Shown piece after piece: positions 35,720-45,024 of a stretch of 64,000 nt of DNA. Each line of letters opens with the position of its first letter. The first letter of the stretch is position 1. The notes beneath the pieces are model-generated. The model was not told the origin of the DNA, searched no databases, and saw nothing but the letters and a program-made list of their open reading frames with translations. Location: NCBI GenBank assembly GCA_029448655.1, contig JACCLO010000003.1:3844001-3908000 (forward strand), in the 5' to 3' direction. Source of the stretch: Wolfiporia cocos (Eukaryota; Basidiomycota; Agaricomycetes; Polyporales; Phaeolaceae). The position numbers and the translations under genes are program-made.

Positions 35720-36872
35720 ATGGCCGAACCGGCGCACCACCGTATGACCTACAATGAAATCCACAATCTCATCAAGGCATCCGCGGCCAAGATGGCAGAG
35801 TTCCAGCCGGACATGCTCATTGCCATCGGTGAGTGGTACAACTGCTGGCCCAACAGAGGGTGTTCATTCCCATCGCGTTGTGCACAGGTGGTGGGCAAGT
35901 GGCCTCTACTGTACTACCTGCACAGCCATGCTGATGCTTCCTATCCAGCGGGTTCTTCCCTGCCCGCGTCTTGGTGCGTGCCTCCAGCCTCGCGGACGGC
36001 CGCCTCCGAACCATCATTTCTAGCGTACATTCCTCAAGCACAAGGTCACGAAGCGCAACATCCCTATCCACGCCATTGGCCTGTCGCTCTACGAATCCCT
36101 GCCCGGCACAACAGCTGAGCAGATTGGGAACGAGGTGGTGCGGACGCAATGGCTGTGAGCATGTTCGATATATGATTAGCAGGACCCAATAACACCGTGC
36201 GGATTTCCAGAGGCCCAGAGTCTGGGAAAACTCTCCTGGGCCGGCGCGCTCTGATTGTGGTGCGTGATATATATTGGTCCCCGCTGATCTCGGGTCGGCA
36301 TCGCGATTGCGCTCTGTAGGACGAGGTCGACGACTCGCGCAAGACGCTCCAGTGAGTGTCTCCGCTGTGGGTCCACTGTGTACACTCATGTCCCCCGTGC
36401 GCAGCTACGCGATCTCTGAGCTCCAGAAGGACGTCGAGCGGGAGCTGCTCGCCCTGCCCGAGGCGGAGCGCGATGCGCAGCGGACCAAGTTCGCCGTCTT
36501 CGTGGTGCACAACAAGCTCAAGCCAAAACTGGCACAGCTGCCGGAGAGCATCCCGTAAGACGACGCTGCGGCGACATCACTTTCTGATGGGCGCGTGCGG
36601 CATGCTGAGCCTGTGTCATCGCGTTGCAGATACTTTACCGGCGCGGAGGTGGACGACGTATGGTGAGCAGGCGATTTGCTGTGTGCTGTGGCCCCGTGCA
36701 CGCTGGTTGAATGTCTTTCGTGTGATAGGCTGGATTATCCGTGGGAAGCTGTGTGAGTAGTGGCTTCGCACGTTTTAATTGGACTCGTGCTAATTGGTGC
36801 CTGTTCATGGGTCCCCGGATCAGCGACATCGAGGAGCACGATCGCCTCGCGCTCGCAGAACGTTTGCAGTAG
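35720..36872 (+). CDS. XPT1: Xanthine/hypoxanthine phosphoribosyltransferase (Xpt1/Hpt1 family)
   Basis: A purine salvage enzyme: base + PRPP gives the nucleotide. The start ATG at 35720 gives MTYNEIHNLIKASAAKMAEF. Exon 1 ends at 35828. A 7-nt exon at 35888-35894, a GC-AG intron (35895-35948) and a 25-nt exon (35949-35973) are needed to build the loop IGGGGFFPARVL. Then come RNIPIHAIGLSLYESLPGTT and the PRPP-binding motif RRALIVDEVDDSRKTLHYAI (VDEVDD carries the acidic pair). The C-terminal hood is FAVFVVHNKLKPKLAQLPES, TGAEVDDVWLDYPWEAV and DIEEHDRLALAERLQ, with TAG at 36870-36872. It is complete and catalytic motifs are present. Whether it prefers xanthine or hypoxanthine is not decided by sequence. 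Confidence 0.9.
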
Positions 36873-37380
36873 CACGGGCGAGGATGGACGAGGAATATTG
36901 CTGCAGGATGGCCTTAGAACGACGCGGCCGCTCTGGTCGGTGTGTCGCGTAAAATCCGAAAGTAATAATCCCGCCAAGGGCCGATGGGTGGCGTGCAGTC
37001 GATAGTTTCGTTAGTAAAGTGGCACGGGCTGAAATCATCTCGTATCATGCACATGCGCTAGTACTCTCTTGGTCCTCAATTGAGTTTGCACGCCTGCTCC
37101 TCTTGTCTTCCCGAAGTCGTTCCTGGTCTTAAAGGCCGCTTGCCGCAGCGCCTCGCACTCCCTCCTCCCCATCGCATACGAGTCGATACCGTCCGCAGTG
37201 CGCTGCGCTATATATATTGCCGCACGCACGGATTTTGCAGTGACCCGCCGCGTCGCTACTGCCTCCGACCGACTCCGCCCACAAACTTGAACCTGCGGCG
37301 TTTGCCACTCACCCCGACCGTCCGCCAAACTGTCGCTCCTACAGCCCGTCGCAGAGCTCGTGCTTCCGGGTAACGAGCTC
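36873..37380. other. Intergenic region with TATA-like tract
   Basis: 508 bp upstream of mitoferrin. TATATATAT at 37209-37217 lies 164 bp before the start codon and could serve the mitoferrin gene through a leader of about 140 nt. Nothing else is seen. Confidence 0.45.
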
Positions 37381-38688
37381 ATGGAAGCCGCTGAAGACAT
37401 TGAGTACGAGGGCTTGGACCCCAACGCCGGCCTAGCTGTGAGTCACCGCCGTGAGATGTGCGAGCGTTGCGCCGAGGTCGCTCACGCCGTGCGCCATGCT
37501 CCCAGGTGAACATGATGGCGGGTGCGCTGGTGAGTCGCTTTCCTGCTCGCAAGCGAAAACGCTGCTCTCGCTTGGCCAGCGATGACGACGCTGACAGTTA
37601 TCTCCTTTAGGCCGGCATCACAGAGCATGCAGTCATGTTCCCCGTAGATAGTATCAAAGTCGGTCGCAGCTCCTCGCTCGCCCGGCGCTCGCTGACGCAC
37701 TTTTTGCGCACGGCAGACCCGAATGCAGGTCTTTGCAGCATCGCCGTCGGCGGTGTACACCGGGATCGGCCACGCGTTCACCCGGATATCGTCGACGGAG
37801 GGGATGCGGGCGCTCTGGAGGGGGGTGTCGTCGGTGATCATGGGCGCGGGCCCGGCGCACGCGGTGCACTTCGGGGCGTACGAGGCGGTGAAGGAGCTCG
37901 CGGGCGGGAACCAGGTCGGGAACCGGAATCAGTGGATCGCAACATGTACGTGCCCCCCGCTCGCGCCGGTCCCTCATGCTCGAGCTCCGCGCAGAACTGA
38001 CCCCCTTTGCGTGCTGCCCGCCGCGCACAGCACTGGCAGGCGCGTCCGCGACGATCGCGAGCGACGCGCTCATGAACCCCTTCGACGGTGAGATCGCCGC
38101 CCTCTCGTAGCGACGCGCCGCCAACGCCTGGGCTGCTTACAGTGATCAAGCAGCGGATGCAGGTCCACCAGTCCGAGTTCCGCTCCGCGGTCACCTGCGC
38201 GCGCACCGTGTACGCAAAAGAGGGCCTTTCCGCGTTCTACGTCTCGTACCCGACGACGCTCACGATGACCGTCCCGTTCACCGCGGCGCAGTTCACCGCG
38301 TACGAGCAGCTCAAGAAGGTCCTCAACCCCTCTGGCGTGTACTCGCCCGCGACGCACATCGTCTCCGGCGGCCTCGCGGGCGCCGTCGCGGGCGCGGTGA
38401 CGACGCCGCTCGACGTCGCCAAGACGCTGCTCCAGACGAGGGGGACGTCGACGGATGCGGAGATCCGGAACTCGCGCGGGATGCTCGATGCGTTCCGCAT
38501 TATCTGGGCACGCGATGGCTGGAAGGGCTTTACGCGTGGGCTGGCGCCGCGCGTGCTCACATTCATGCCGAGCAACGCGCTCTGCTGGCTATCGTACGAG
38601 TTTTTCAGTGAGTCGCTGCTTGTCATTGCGTCGTGAATGCGAACTGATGTCGATATGTCTTGCAGAGGCCGCGATACGGGAAGATTGA
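37381..38688 (+). CDS. MRS4: Mitochondrial iron carrier (mitoferrin, Mrs3/Mrs4 type)
   Basis: An inner-membrane carrier of the SLC25 family that brings iron into the matrix. Start ATG 37381 (MEAAEDIEYEGLDPN). The three carrier repeats and their signatures are joined over introns: FPVDSIKTRMQVF, MNPFDVIKQRMQVHQ and TPLDVAKTLLQTRG, each a PX[D/E]XX[K/R] motif. Each is followed by the even-helix stretches GVSSVIMGAGPAHAVHFGAY, PTTLTMTVPFTAAQFTAYEQ and PRVLTFMPSNALCWLSYEFF. Pairs such as AVHFGAYE and the acidic/basic salt-bridge residues agree with Mrs3/4 and human mitoferrin. The last exon ends FKAAIRED, with TGA at 38686-38688. Six or seven exons. Intact. Confidence 0.9.
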
Positions 38689-39439
38689 CAGCATGTATTA
38701 CATTATTGTATAATGAGATTGCTCTTCATTCCTGCAGCCCATGCATGCTTTTCGTCCGCCATGGAACAAAGTATCGCAATCGTGATGCCAGCATCCAGCA
38801 CCATCCGCCGTCATATATATATGCCCGGTCAGTAGGGTAGGACCACTCCTTTAGATGGATCTACTTCGCGGAGCGTGCGTGTCGATGAGGCAATTGAGTG
38901 CTGCTATCCCCGGATAGCCAAGCATCGCGGGGTCGATTGCGAAGATCGCAATCGCGAGATTGACTCGCTGATCTCAGGCCTCGGTTTGTCCAGATTGCCC
39001 CATTCATGCGCAAAACCTCGGTACAGCAAGCGTACACAATGTGCACCCCGGTTCGCGTGCGAGCGGTACAATCATTTCGCCTTGTCGTCATCGAACCAAT
39101 CGTCCGTTATGATCTCACCACCTGAGCACGGTGGCGAATCTGTTCTAGCAGCGGGCTTCACACCCGTCCAGTCAACTGACTCACAATCTCGATGGTCGGG
39201 CCACTCTGGGCAGAGAATGCGTCTAGAATGTCTGGACCACCGGATTTCCGGGGTTTTAAACCGTTGGCCGGCAATTCAGAGCGAGCACGCTAGAATTGCA
39301 TCACGCTTGCCAGACGGGCACGAGATGATAAATGCAAATGTCATTGCGATAATATTACACGTGAAGAAAAACGAGAGCGTAAATAACATACAAGCGCAGT
39401 GTTCGACCGCAGTCGCGCACGTCCGTCGTGCCCCCAACA
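38689..39439. other. Intergenic 3' flanks
   Basis: 751 bp between the mitoferrin and TAF10 stops (tail to tail). No gene seen. A short inverted repeat (TCGATTGCGA / TCGCAATCG, about 38,932-38,954) is present. Confidence 0.45.
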
Positions 39440-40181
39440 TCACATGTAGAACTCCGGTTTGCGAGAGGTGATACCGTACTCTGCTAGCGCAGCGCTGAGG
39501 TCTTCCATCATCAGCGTCGTCTTGGTCTTATCCTGCGATGTGGCCGCAGTCAAATCATGTATGCAGTCGAGATACATCGGTGCGACTCACCCTCGCCGAC
39601 GCTGGCCCGGTCTGAGTCGTGCGCGCACGGCCACCCGCAGCGTTAGCGCGTATCCGTGCATGCTGGTATGCATCCGCCGCAATGTCCGAGACGAACTTCT
39701 GCGCGGCGAGCGCAAGCAGCCGTTTCCTGCAATGCACCATCCGGTCTCAGCGGTACTCGCCGTGTCCAGACAAGCACTCACAGCCGGGCGTCCTCGCACT
39801 CAAAGCCCACACGCTGGAGGTAGTAGTCTGTGACCTCGTCCGGGATCTGGAGATAAGGTGCGGGTCAATGTCGTGCGCGCATACCATCCGTTTCGTCCTC
39901 GTACGGCCACAGCACCCATGCTGTCGCAGCCGCTGCCCTAGCTGTCGTATTTCTGTGAGCGTACGTACCAGGGGTGCGTAGTCATCCAGCATCAGGAGGA
40001 ACTCTGCGAGCGTCCGGTCCTTGCGTGCCTCCTCCGCAACCTGGCGCGACGGCTGCTGGCCTTGCGCGGACGTACTAGCGGCCTGTGACGACTCAGGAGC
40101 TGGCTGTTGCTGCGCCGGCCGCGGGGGTGCTGGAGGGTAGTACCCGGTGTTTTGTGAAGCCTCGGGGTATGGTGTGGACAT
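39440..40181 (-). CDS. TAF10: TFIID/SAGA subunit Taf10
   Basis: A histone-fold subunit shared by TFIID and SAGA. The start ATG at 40181 gives MSTPYPEASQNTGYYPPAPP, a Pro/Gln/Ser-rich tail. Then follow DRTLAEFLLMLDDYAPL, IPDEVTDYYLQRVGFECEDA and RLLALAAQKFVSDIAADAYQ with HARIRANAAGGRART, which together form the Taf10 histone fold. The C-terminus is MEDLSAALAEYGITSRKPEF plus YM, and the stop TGA is at 39440-39442. Four or five short exons. Every family block is present, so the gene is intact. Confidence 0.93.
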
Positions 40182-41104
40182 GATGTTTGCAATGTCGGGA
40201 TGAGCGCACGGATGCAACAAGTCAGTGTGCGGAGTGGGCGTCTACGAAGAGCGACACGCGACCGTGGGAAAATGGAAATGTATATAAGCGCGCGTTCACG
40301 CGTCTGTTGCGCGTCTATACATTTCTTCCTCTCAATTTTCCCGAGGGTGAGGAGGCTGCAGGATCCACAGGGAAGCTGTGAGTATTCATTCAATAGCTGC
40401 GCGATGCACTTTCTACCAGTCATCGCCGTTTTCCATGATGTTTGAGGCATTTGGCTTTAGTGGGACTCTCCCGCGTTGCAGAAACTTATCTCAGCTACCT
40501 TCGAGCACTCGCTTTGGCGAGATGTTCGCTTGTTCTGAATTTTTCCTGGCGTCCGCCTTGTATGATTGTCGTTGCTAACCATGTCTTCTGCAGGTCCACA
40601 GGCTTTCTTTCTCGTAAGAAAGCTGCACATTTCGCCACTGTAATATTGTATGCCTTGTGTACTGTACGTACTCCACCTATTACTTCGCGCTTTCAATGCA
40701 ACATTCGACCTGTGAACATTCGTGATGTTCGATTGTCCGATGCCGAAACAGTGGCAGAGCTGCCTGCCAATGTCCAGACAGCAGGAGTGAGTTGTCGGAT
40801 CATCTTCCTCTCGTGCCCACTGCACCGCGGTGATTTGCTCTACCTCGTACAACCTTCCGGCAAGCTTATGCCCGCAACCTGCTTGACAAGCACGGACTCG
40901 CCCAAGTTTCTCGTTTGCGGTTGAGCGTGAGCGCATGAGCTCGAACATACTCTGGCTCATTGCGTCGTGAACATCAAGAGCCTCTCCTTGACCGTCTTGC
41001 GCATTGCGCATCTTCGTTCAACGCTGTAGCGAATTGTAGTTCTGTGCCAATCAGGGCCAGACCGATTCAGGCCCTTGCATACTTTTTTTCTTTGTTGTTA
41101 TCCG
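40182..41104. other. Intergenic region; possible small unrecognised gene on minus strand
   Basis: TTATATAC (minus strand, about 40,278-40,286) may be the TAF10 TATA box. On the minus strand 41011-40457 there is a 184-codon open frame (MRNAQDGQGEALDVHDAMSQ...) with possible splice sites inside. It has no known motif and I doubt that it is a gene. Confidence 0.3.
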
Positions 41105-41122
41105 GTGGCACGTGGTGGCGCA
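41105..41122 (+). repeat. 18-bp direct repeat, left copy
   Basis: GTGGCACGTGGTGGCGCA is identical to 42612-42629. The two copies bracket the orphan proline-rich ORF and about 1.5 kb of DNA. Confidence 0.8.
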
Positions 41123-41381
41123 GAGAGAGAGACAACCACTTATATCCCGCAGTCAGTAACCTATGTACATGTGCGGCAGCTAACGAGAGCCACGGTCGAA
41201 GGTGACGAGTATCGTAAAAAGGAGTAGGGTGGTGGTAGCGGTCATACGTGTGTTAAGCGTGGTGGGGGAGTCAAAGGTGCTTCGAAGAAGTGGGAACTAG
41301 CGTCATACGGGCCCCGAGTTAGGCCGACACTGTTCAATAAATACGGTGTGGAGGGGTGAAGAAGTAAGATCAGTAGGAGGA

Positions 41382-42515
41382 TTACGATGCAGAAGAACTC
41401 GCTTCAGAAAGTGGTGTGTCGGTGAGAATTTCGGAGGTGATTTGATAGTTGAAGGTGTCGCGCTTTTTTGCGAAAGATTGGAGAGTGCGGAGGGATTTTT
41501 CTACGGCACTGGTGATGACATAACTGTCATCGTCGCAGAAGTTGATAGTAATGGAGGAGCGTATTTTCGGGGTGTCAGGGTGTATCCAGTTGAAGCCAGA
41601 CCATCGGATACCTCGGGTGTCGCGTACGTTAAGGCGTTGGAGGTGAATAAAGAAGTCGGTGGGATAGAGGACATCATTGAACCAATTGAGTTGGAGATCA
41701 TAGGGGTTCATTGGTTCACATTGGGGTGTAAGTCGTCGTAAGACGTTGTTGATTTGTAAGGTGATGGAACGGGTGGGAATTAGAGGGTGTGGAGGTGGGA
41801 GAGATGTATTCGTCCAAGGTCGGGGTCCGATGGGGTAGGGGTAAATCGGTCCTTCCATAGGATCAGCGGGGCGGTCGTAGATAGGTCCTTCCATAGGACC
41901 GGCAGGTTGGCCGTAGAGGGGTTGCTCAAGGGGGCCAATAGGGTGGTCGTATAGGGGCGGTTCGAGCAGGAAGTTGACGGTGTTGACAGAGTCCACAGAA
42001 TGATGACTGGGGGTGGGTGATGGGGTACGAGGAGGTGTATGGGGTGGGGATGGCGTTCGAGGTGGTGTCTCGGGTCTATTCGGGACCCAGTGGAGACGCG
42101 GTTCGGGTTTTTTCGGGGTGGGTCGGATAGAATGTTTGGGAACGTGGTTAAGGTGAGGCGTAGGTGGTGTGGTGCGTGGCTTGGGGGTGGAGGGCGTGGG
42201 GGGGGTGGGCAAAGGGTTGTTGAAAGTGGGTGCTAGGAGCGAGGTGAGGTGTAGCGCGAGGTTGTTGACGTCCTGCTGCAAAGTGAGCAGGGAAGGGAGT
42301 TCGGTGTGGGCCAATTCATTGGCACCATGGGTGATAGCGGTGAGAAGGTAAGATACGTGCGTCTTCCAGAGAGGAAGAGCATACGTCGATGGGGTGGTTT
42401 CATGCGCCCGGTGAATGCTTTGGGCGGCGTTGAAAAGTAGGTCAAAGGCAAAGGTAGCGGGGGTGATGTCGGTAGGGACCCTCTGTGTACTCAGGACGGT
42501 GCGTTGTGTGGTCAT
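41382..42515 (-). CDS. Intronless proline-rich orphan protein
   Basis: A single exon of 377 codons, first ATG at 42515; the frame is open a further 32 codons upstream. The N-terminal part is helical (TFAFDLLFNAAQSIHRAHET; LPLWKTHVSYLLTAITHGAN). A Pro/Thr-rich middle follows (PETPPRTPSPPHTPPRTPSP), then four imperfect copies of a PxYxxPxGPxE-type unit (PLYDHPIGPLEQ, PLYGQPAGPMEG, PIYDRPADPMEG, PIYPYPIGP). The C-terminal globular-looking domain has LQLNWFNDVLYPTDFFIHLQ and SSITINFCDDDSYVITSAVE. No known domain is recognised. It has no introns in a genome where ordinary genes are densely split, a strongly C-rich/G-poor coding strand, and 18-bp direct repeats on both sides. A mobile-element (gag-like) or retroposed gene is possible, but I see no partner enzyme. 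Confidence 0.6.
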   Translation of the reverse strand: MTTQRTVLSTQRVPTDITPATFAFDLLFNAAQSIHRAHETTPSTYALPLWKTHVSYLLTAITHGANELAHTELPSLLTLQQDVNNLALHLTSLLAPTFNNPLPTPPTPSTPKPRTTPPTPHLNHVPKHSIRPTPKKPEPRLHWVPNRPETPPRTPSPPHTPPRTPSPTPSHHSVDSVNTVNFLLEPPLYDHPIGPLEQPLYGQPAGPMEGPIYDRPADPMEGPIYPYPIGPRPWTNTSLPPPHPLIPTRSITLQINNVLRRLTPQCEPMNPYDLQLNWFNDVLYPTDFFIHLQRLNVRDTRGIRWSGFNWIHPDTPKIRSSITINFCDDDSYVITSAVEKSLRTLQSFAKKRDTFNYQITSEILTDTPLSEASSSAS

Positions 42516-42611
42516 GGTGAGGTGAACGGTGCGTAGGGGGTCTGCGTATGGGTGGACAGTACGTGAGTGCCTAAGGCGATGGTGGTGGTAAGAGAGAAAG
42601 GAGGGTGTCAC

Positions 42612-42629
42612 GTGGCACGTGGTGGCGCA
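42612..42629 (+). repeat. 18-bp direct repeat, right copy
   Basis: Same sequence and orientation as 41105-41122. Confidence 0.8.
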
Positions 42630-43082
42630 CTAGGTCTAGGTGAGGTGTAAGAGTGCCACGAATTACAGCAGGCTTGCTTTCCTTCCGCCATCTGCCTCTT
42701 CATTTTGCAACGTTAACGTTCCTGGAAACTGCATGTCAGACTGAGAGCTCCACTATCCCCCCAAGTCCCATGCAACATCGCTTGCTGAACGCGTGCCCGT
42801 CTTTTGCGCTCCAGCTCTGGTGTACCGCGTCACTAGCCTTGGAATACTGTAAGCTCGACTAGTCATTGTACATTCGTACGAGCGATTTGCAGACAGCTAT
42901 ACATCAATATGTTCCTCATCCAAACGTATGTACGTGAAAAGCGTCCCCTCAACTTCCTCTGCTCCTCCTTGCGCTAAACGCTAACCCCCCGCGCCAAGTT
43001 CAAGGCTGCATCCCCGCCAACATATGCATTGATGGTGCCCATGCGTGCACAAGGACTTTTCTGGTGACGCTCAGCTTGTGCT
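42630..43082. other. Intergenic
   Basis: 450 bp with no gene or repeat recognised. Confidence 0.4.
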
Positions 43083-43823
43083 CTAGTTCAAGTCGCGGAA
43101 GCCATCCAGTATCTCCGCATACATGTCCTCGAACATGCTGTTCCAGGCATCACCGTAGAACAGTGCGTTGTCGAAGTGGCTAGTGCGTCGCTTGTGCAGG
43201 ATCTTAGGAGGATGGTACTTCGTATGGTCCCCAGCGGTTTGACGGCGCCATGCCCGCACTCGCCTCCAGGTCTCATTCGCTACATCGACTTGTGTCTTGG
43301 ACGAGGGGGAATGCGAAGGGTGTTTCTTCACGTCTTCGGCATTCTGTCGACGGCAAATGGCGGCTTTCTCCCAAGCGGCAGTGAAGAGTCGCTGTCTCCT
43401 GGCCTTCCGCTCCTCCGGCGTCTCCTTCACGACTCCCGCATGCGGCATTGGTTGGTCGTCACTAGCATCTTCTGGCATGCACTTGTTGCGCCATACGACG
43501 CCCTTGTCAACTTCTGGTCGGGCACAACCGAGTTGCGAACATACCCAAGCGTCGCAGTCAACTTCATGAGCAACATCGGCTTGAGCGAACATGTCCTATG
43601 TTTTGGTGAGCACCGACAGAATCGTATGGGTGATGATTCCTTCTCTTACCATGGAGGGATCATCTATTGCTATGGTTTTTTTGGTGTTCAGGTATTCACA
43701 ACTGGTCGGCAGTTGGTGAAGAGGTATGTGGAGATCCAGGGCAGACAGCTGCTCCCGCTCAACAAAGAGGTTGAGTGGCACGTCGCCATCCTCCATGCCC
43801 AAGATTAATCCCAGTGAGTTCAT
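43083..43823 (-). CDS. Tandem unknown-protein family, copy A
   Basis: Minus strand, start ATG 43823. The conserved N-terminal block reads DVPLNLFVEREQLSALDLHI, and a first intron probably begins at the GTAAGA after DDPSM (about 43,640). Later parts, all phase 0, carry KETPEERKARRQRLFTAAWE, a basic middle, and the conserved C-terminal block FDNALFYGDAWNSMFEDMYA with EILDGFRDLN (stop 43083-43085). Two more copies of the family follow upstream at 44.3 and 45.4 kb, in the same orientation. Copy A is the most divergent. No known domain, signal peptide or membrane segment is seen. Confidence 0.55.
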
Positions 43824-44335
43824 TGTTCTTTTGTGGCGGTTGAGAGGCTGGGTCTTTGGGGACTGGCTTGTATAATGGAATGCTGACAATGGCGGGGAAT
43901 GGAGGCGTACTTGCGGAGAGGTTGATCGCGGCAGGATTTTCGAACAATGGCACACCGCACTGATGAAAACCACGGTGGCGCAATTTTTTCTCGGCGCTTA
44001 TCACTGACAGCGCAAGTACGGCATCGTCGACGACCATCAGCGTGTTTGCATTATTGAAGACTGCATCTTGGCAGGTTGTCCATGCAGTTTTATCTGTGTG
44101 TGAACAGCGCGCGCAGTTCAGCTCATGTCCATCGTTCTCATGGCCGCACACTAGGGACTATCCAAGCGACGATGACAGATTAGAGCATATGAAACACATT
44201 CTACGTGCTGTAATATTCCTGCTTTTGCTTCACGATCTTCCCTTGTTCGACCTATCCTGACGATTCCCCTAACGCACTTCCCATTCAGGCCCAGTTACCG
44301 CGCCCTTCTTGACGCAGTCTTGAGTCACCAATCCA
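43824..44335. other. Spacer between copies A and B
   Basis: 512 bp. A 130-codon minus-strand frame (44151-43759) overlaps the start of copy A in another phase. It could be an upstream exon, but nothing comparable stands before copies B or C. Confidence 0.35.
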
Positions 44336-45024
44336 TTACATACCCATGTCGCAAAATCCCTCTAGGATCTGCTGACACCACATCTCGAAACACAGCTGCC
44401 ACTGTGGACCCTTGAAGTACGCATCATCAAGCAGTACCTGCTGCGGTGCGTGGCCACGGCAACAGAGTAGAACGGTGGGCACGACGTGGGCCTCGACTGC
44501 TGGTTCATGCAGAGATCCAATGACTTCTGCCTGCTTCCAGAGGGCAGTGAACTTCACCCGCTTTATAGCCTTGGCGTCGGCTCCTGGCATGTTTGCTGTC
44601 CCAGAGACGCCAGATGCATGGCCTGCGCTGCTATACGCCCACAGGCCTGGCATTGCTCCCTCTCTGCCCTTGATCTGAATACAGGATGAACCAAAGCTCA
44701 GATCGCCGATGGTCAGTTTCCACAGCCACCTACCCCGGGGCAGCAGCAATCCTTTCTGGGAATGTCGCGTGGATCCGCGAGGGCTGAACCGCCCTATCTC
44801 ATTCTGGTGAGCAACCATAAGCACATGGGTAGTAGGCTTCTGACTTACCGGTCTCGGGCCATTCAATGCCATGTGGTTGTCGCTGCTCAGTCCGTCAAGC
44901 ACAGTAGACAACCTTTTTAAAGGCCGGCGAAGATCCAGAACAGGTAGCTGCTGCTTTCGTACGATGAAGAGGTCCAGTGGCATCTCGCAGTCTACCGTGC
45001 GCACGATCAGTCCCGTGCGCTCAT
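44336..45024 (-). pseudogene. Tandem unknown-protein family, copy B (broken start)
   Basis: Closest to copy C. It has the N-terminal block CEMPLDLFIVRKQQLPVLDL, a donor GTAAGT in the same place, and after a probable second intron IKGREGAMPGLWAYSSAGHA, KFTALWKQAEVIGSLHEPAV and the C-terminal block AYFKGPQWQLCFEMWCQQIL with EGFCDMGM. Relative to copy C it lacks one base just after the aligned ATG (45024), so that ATG reaches a TGA after five codons. Unless translation starts elsewhere, this copy makes no full protein. Confidence 0.5.

Noticed and set aside
40442..40924. 160-codon plus-strand ORF in the TAF10 upstream region
   Set aside because: No motif, overlaps a similar-sized minus-strand frame, and no promoter evidence.
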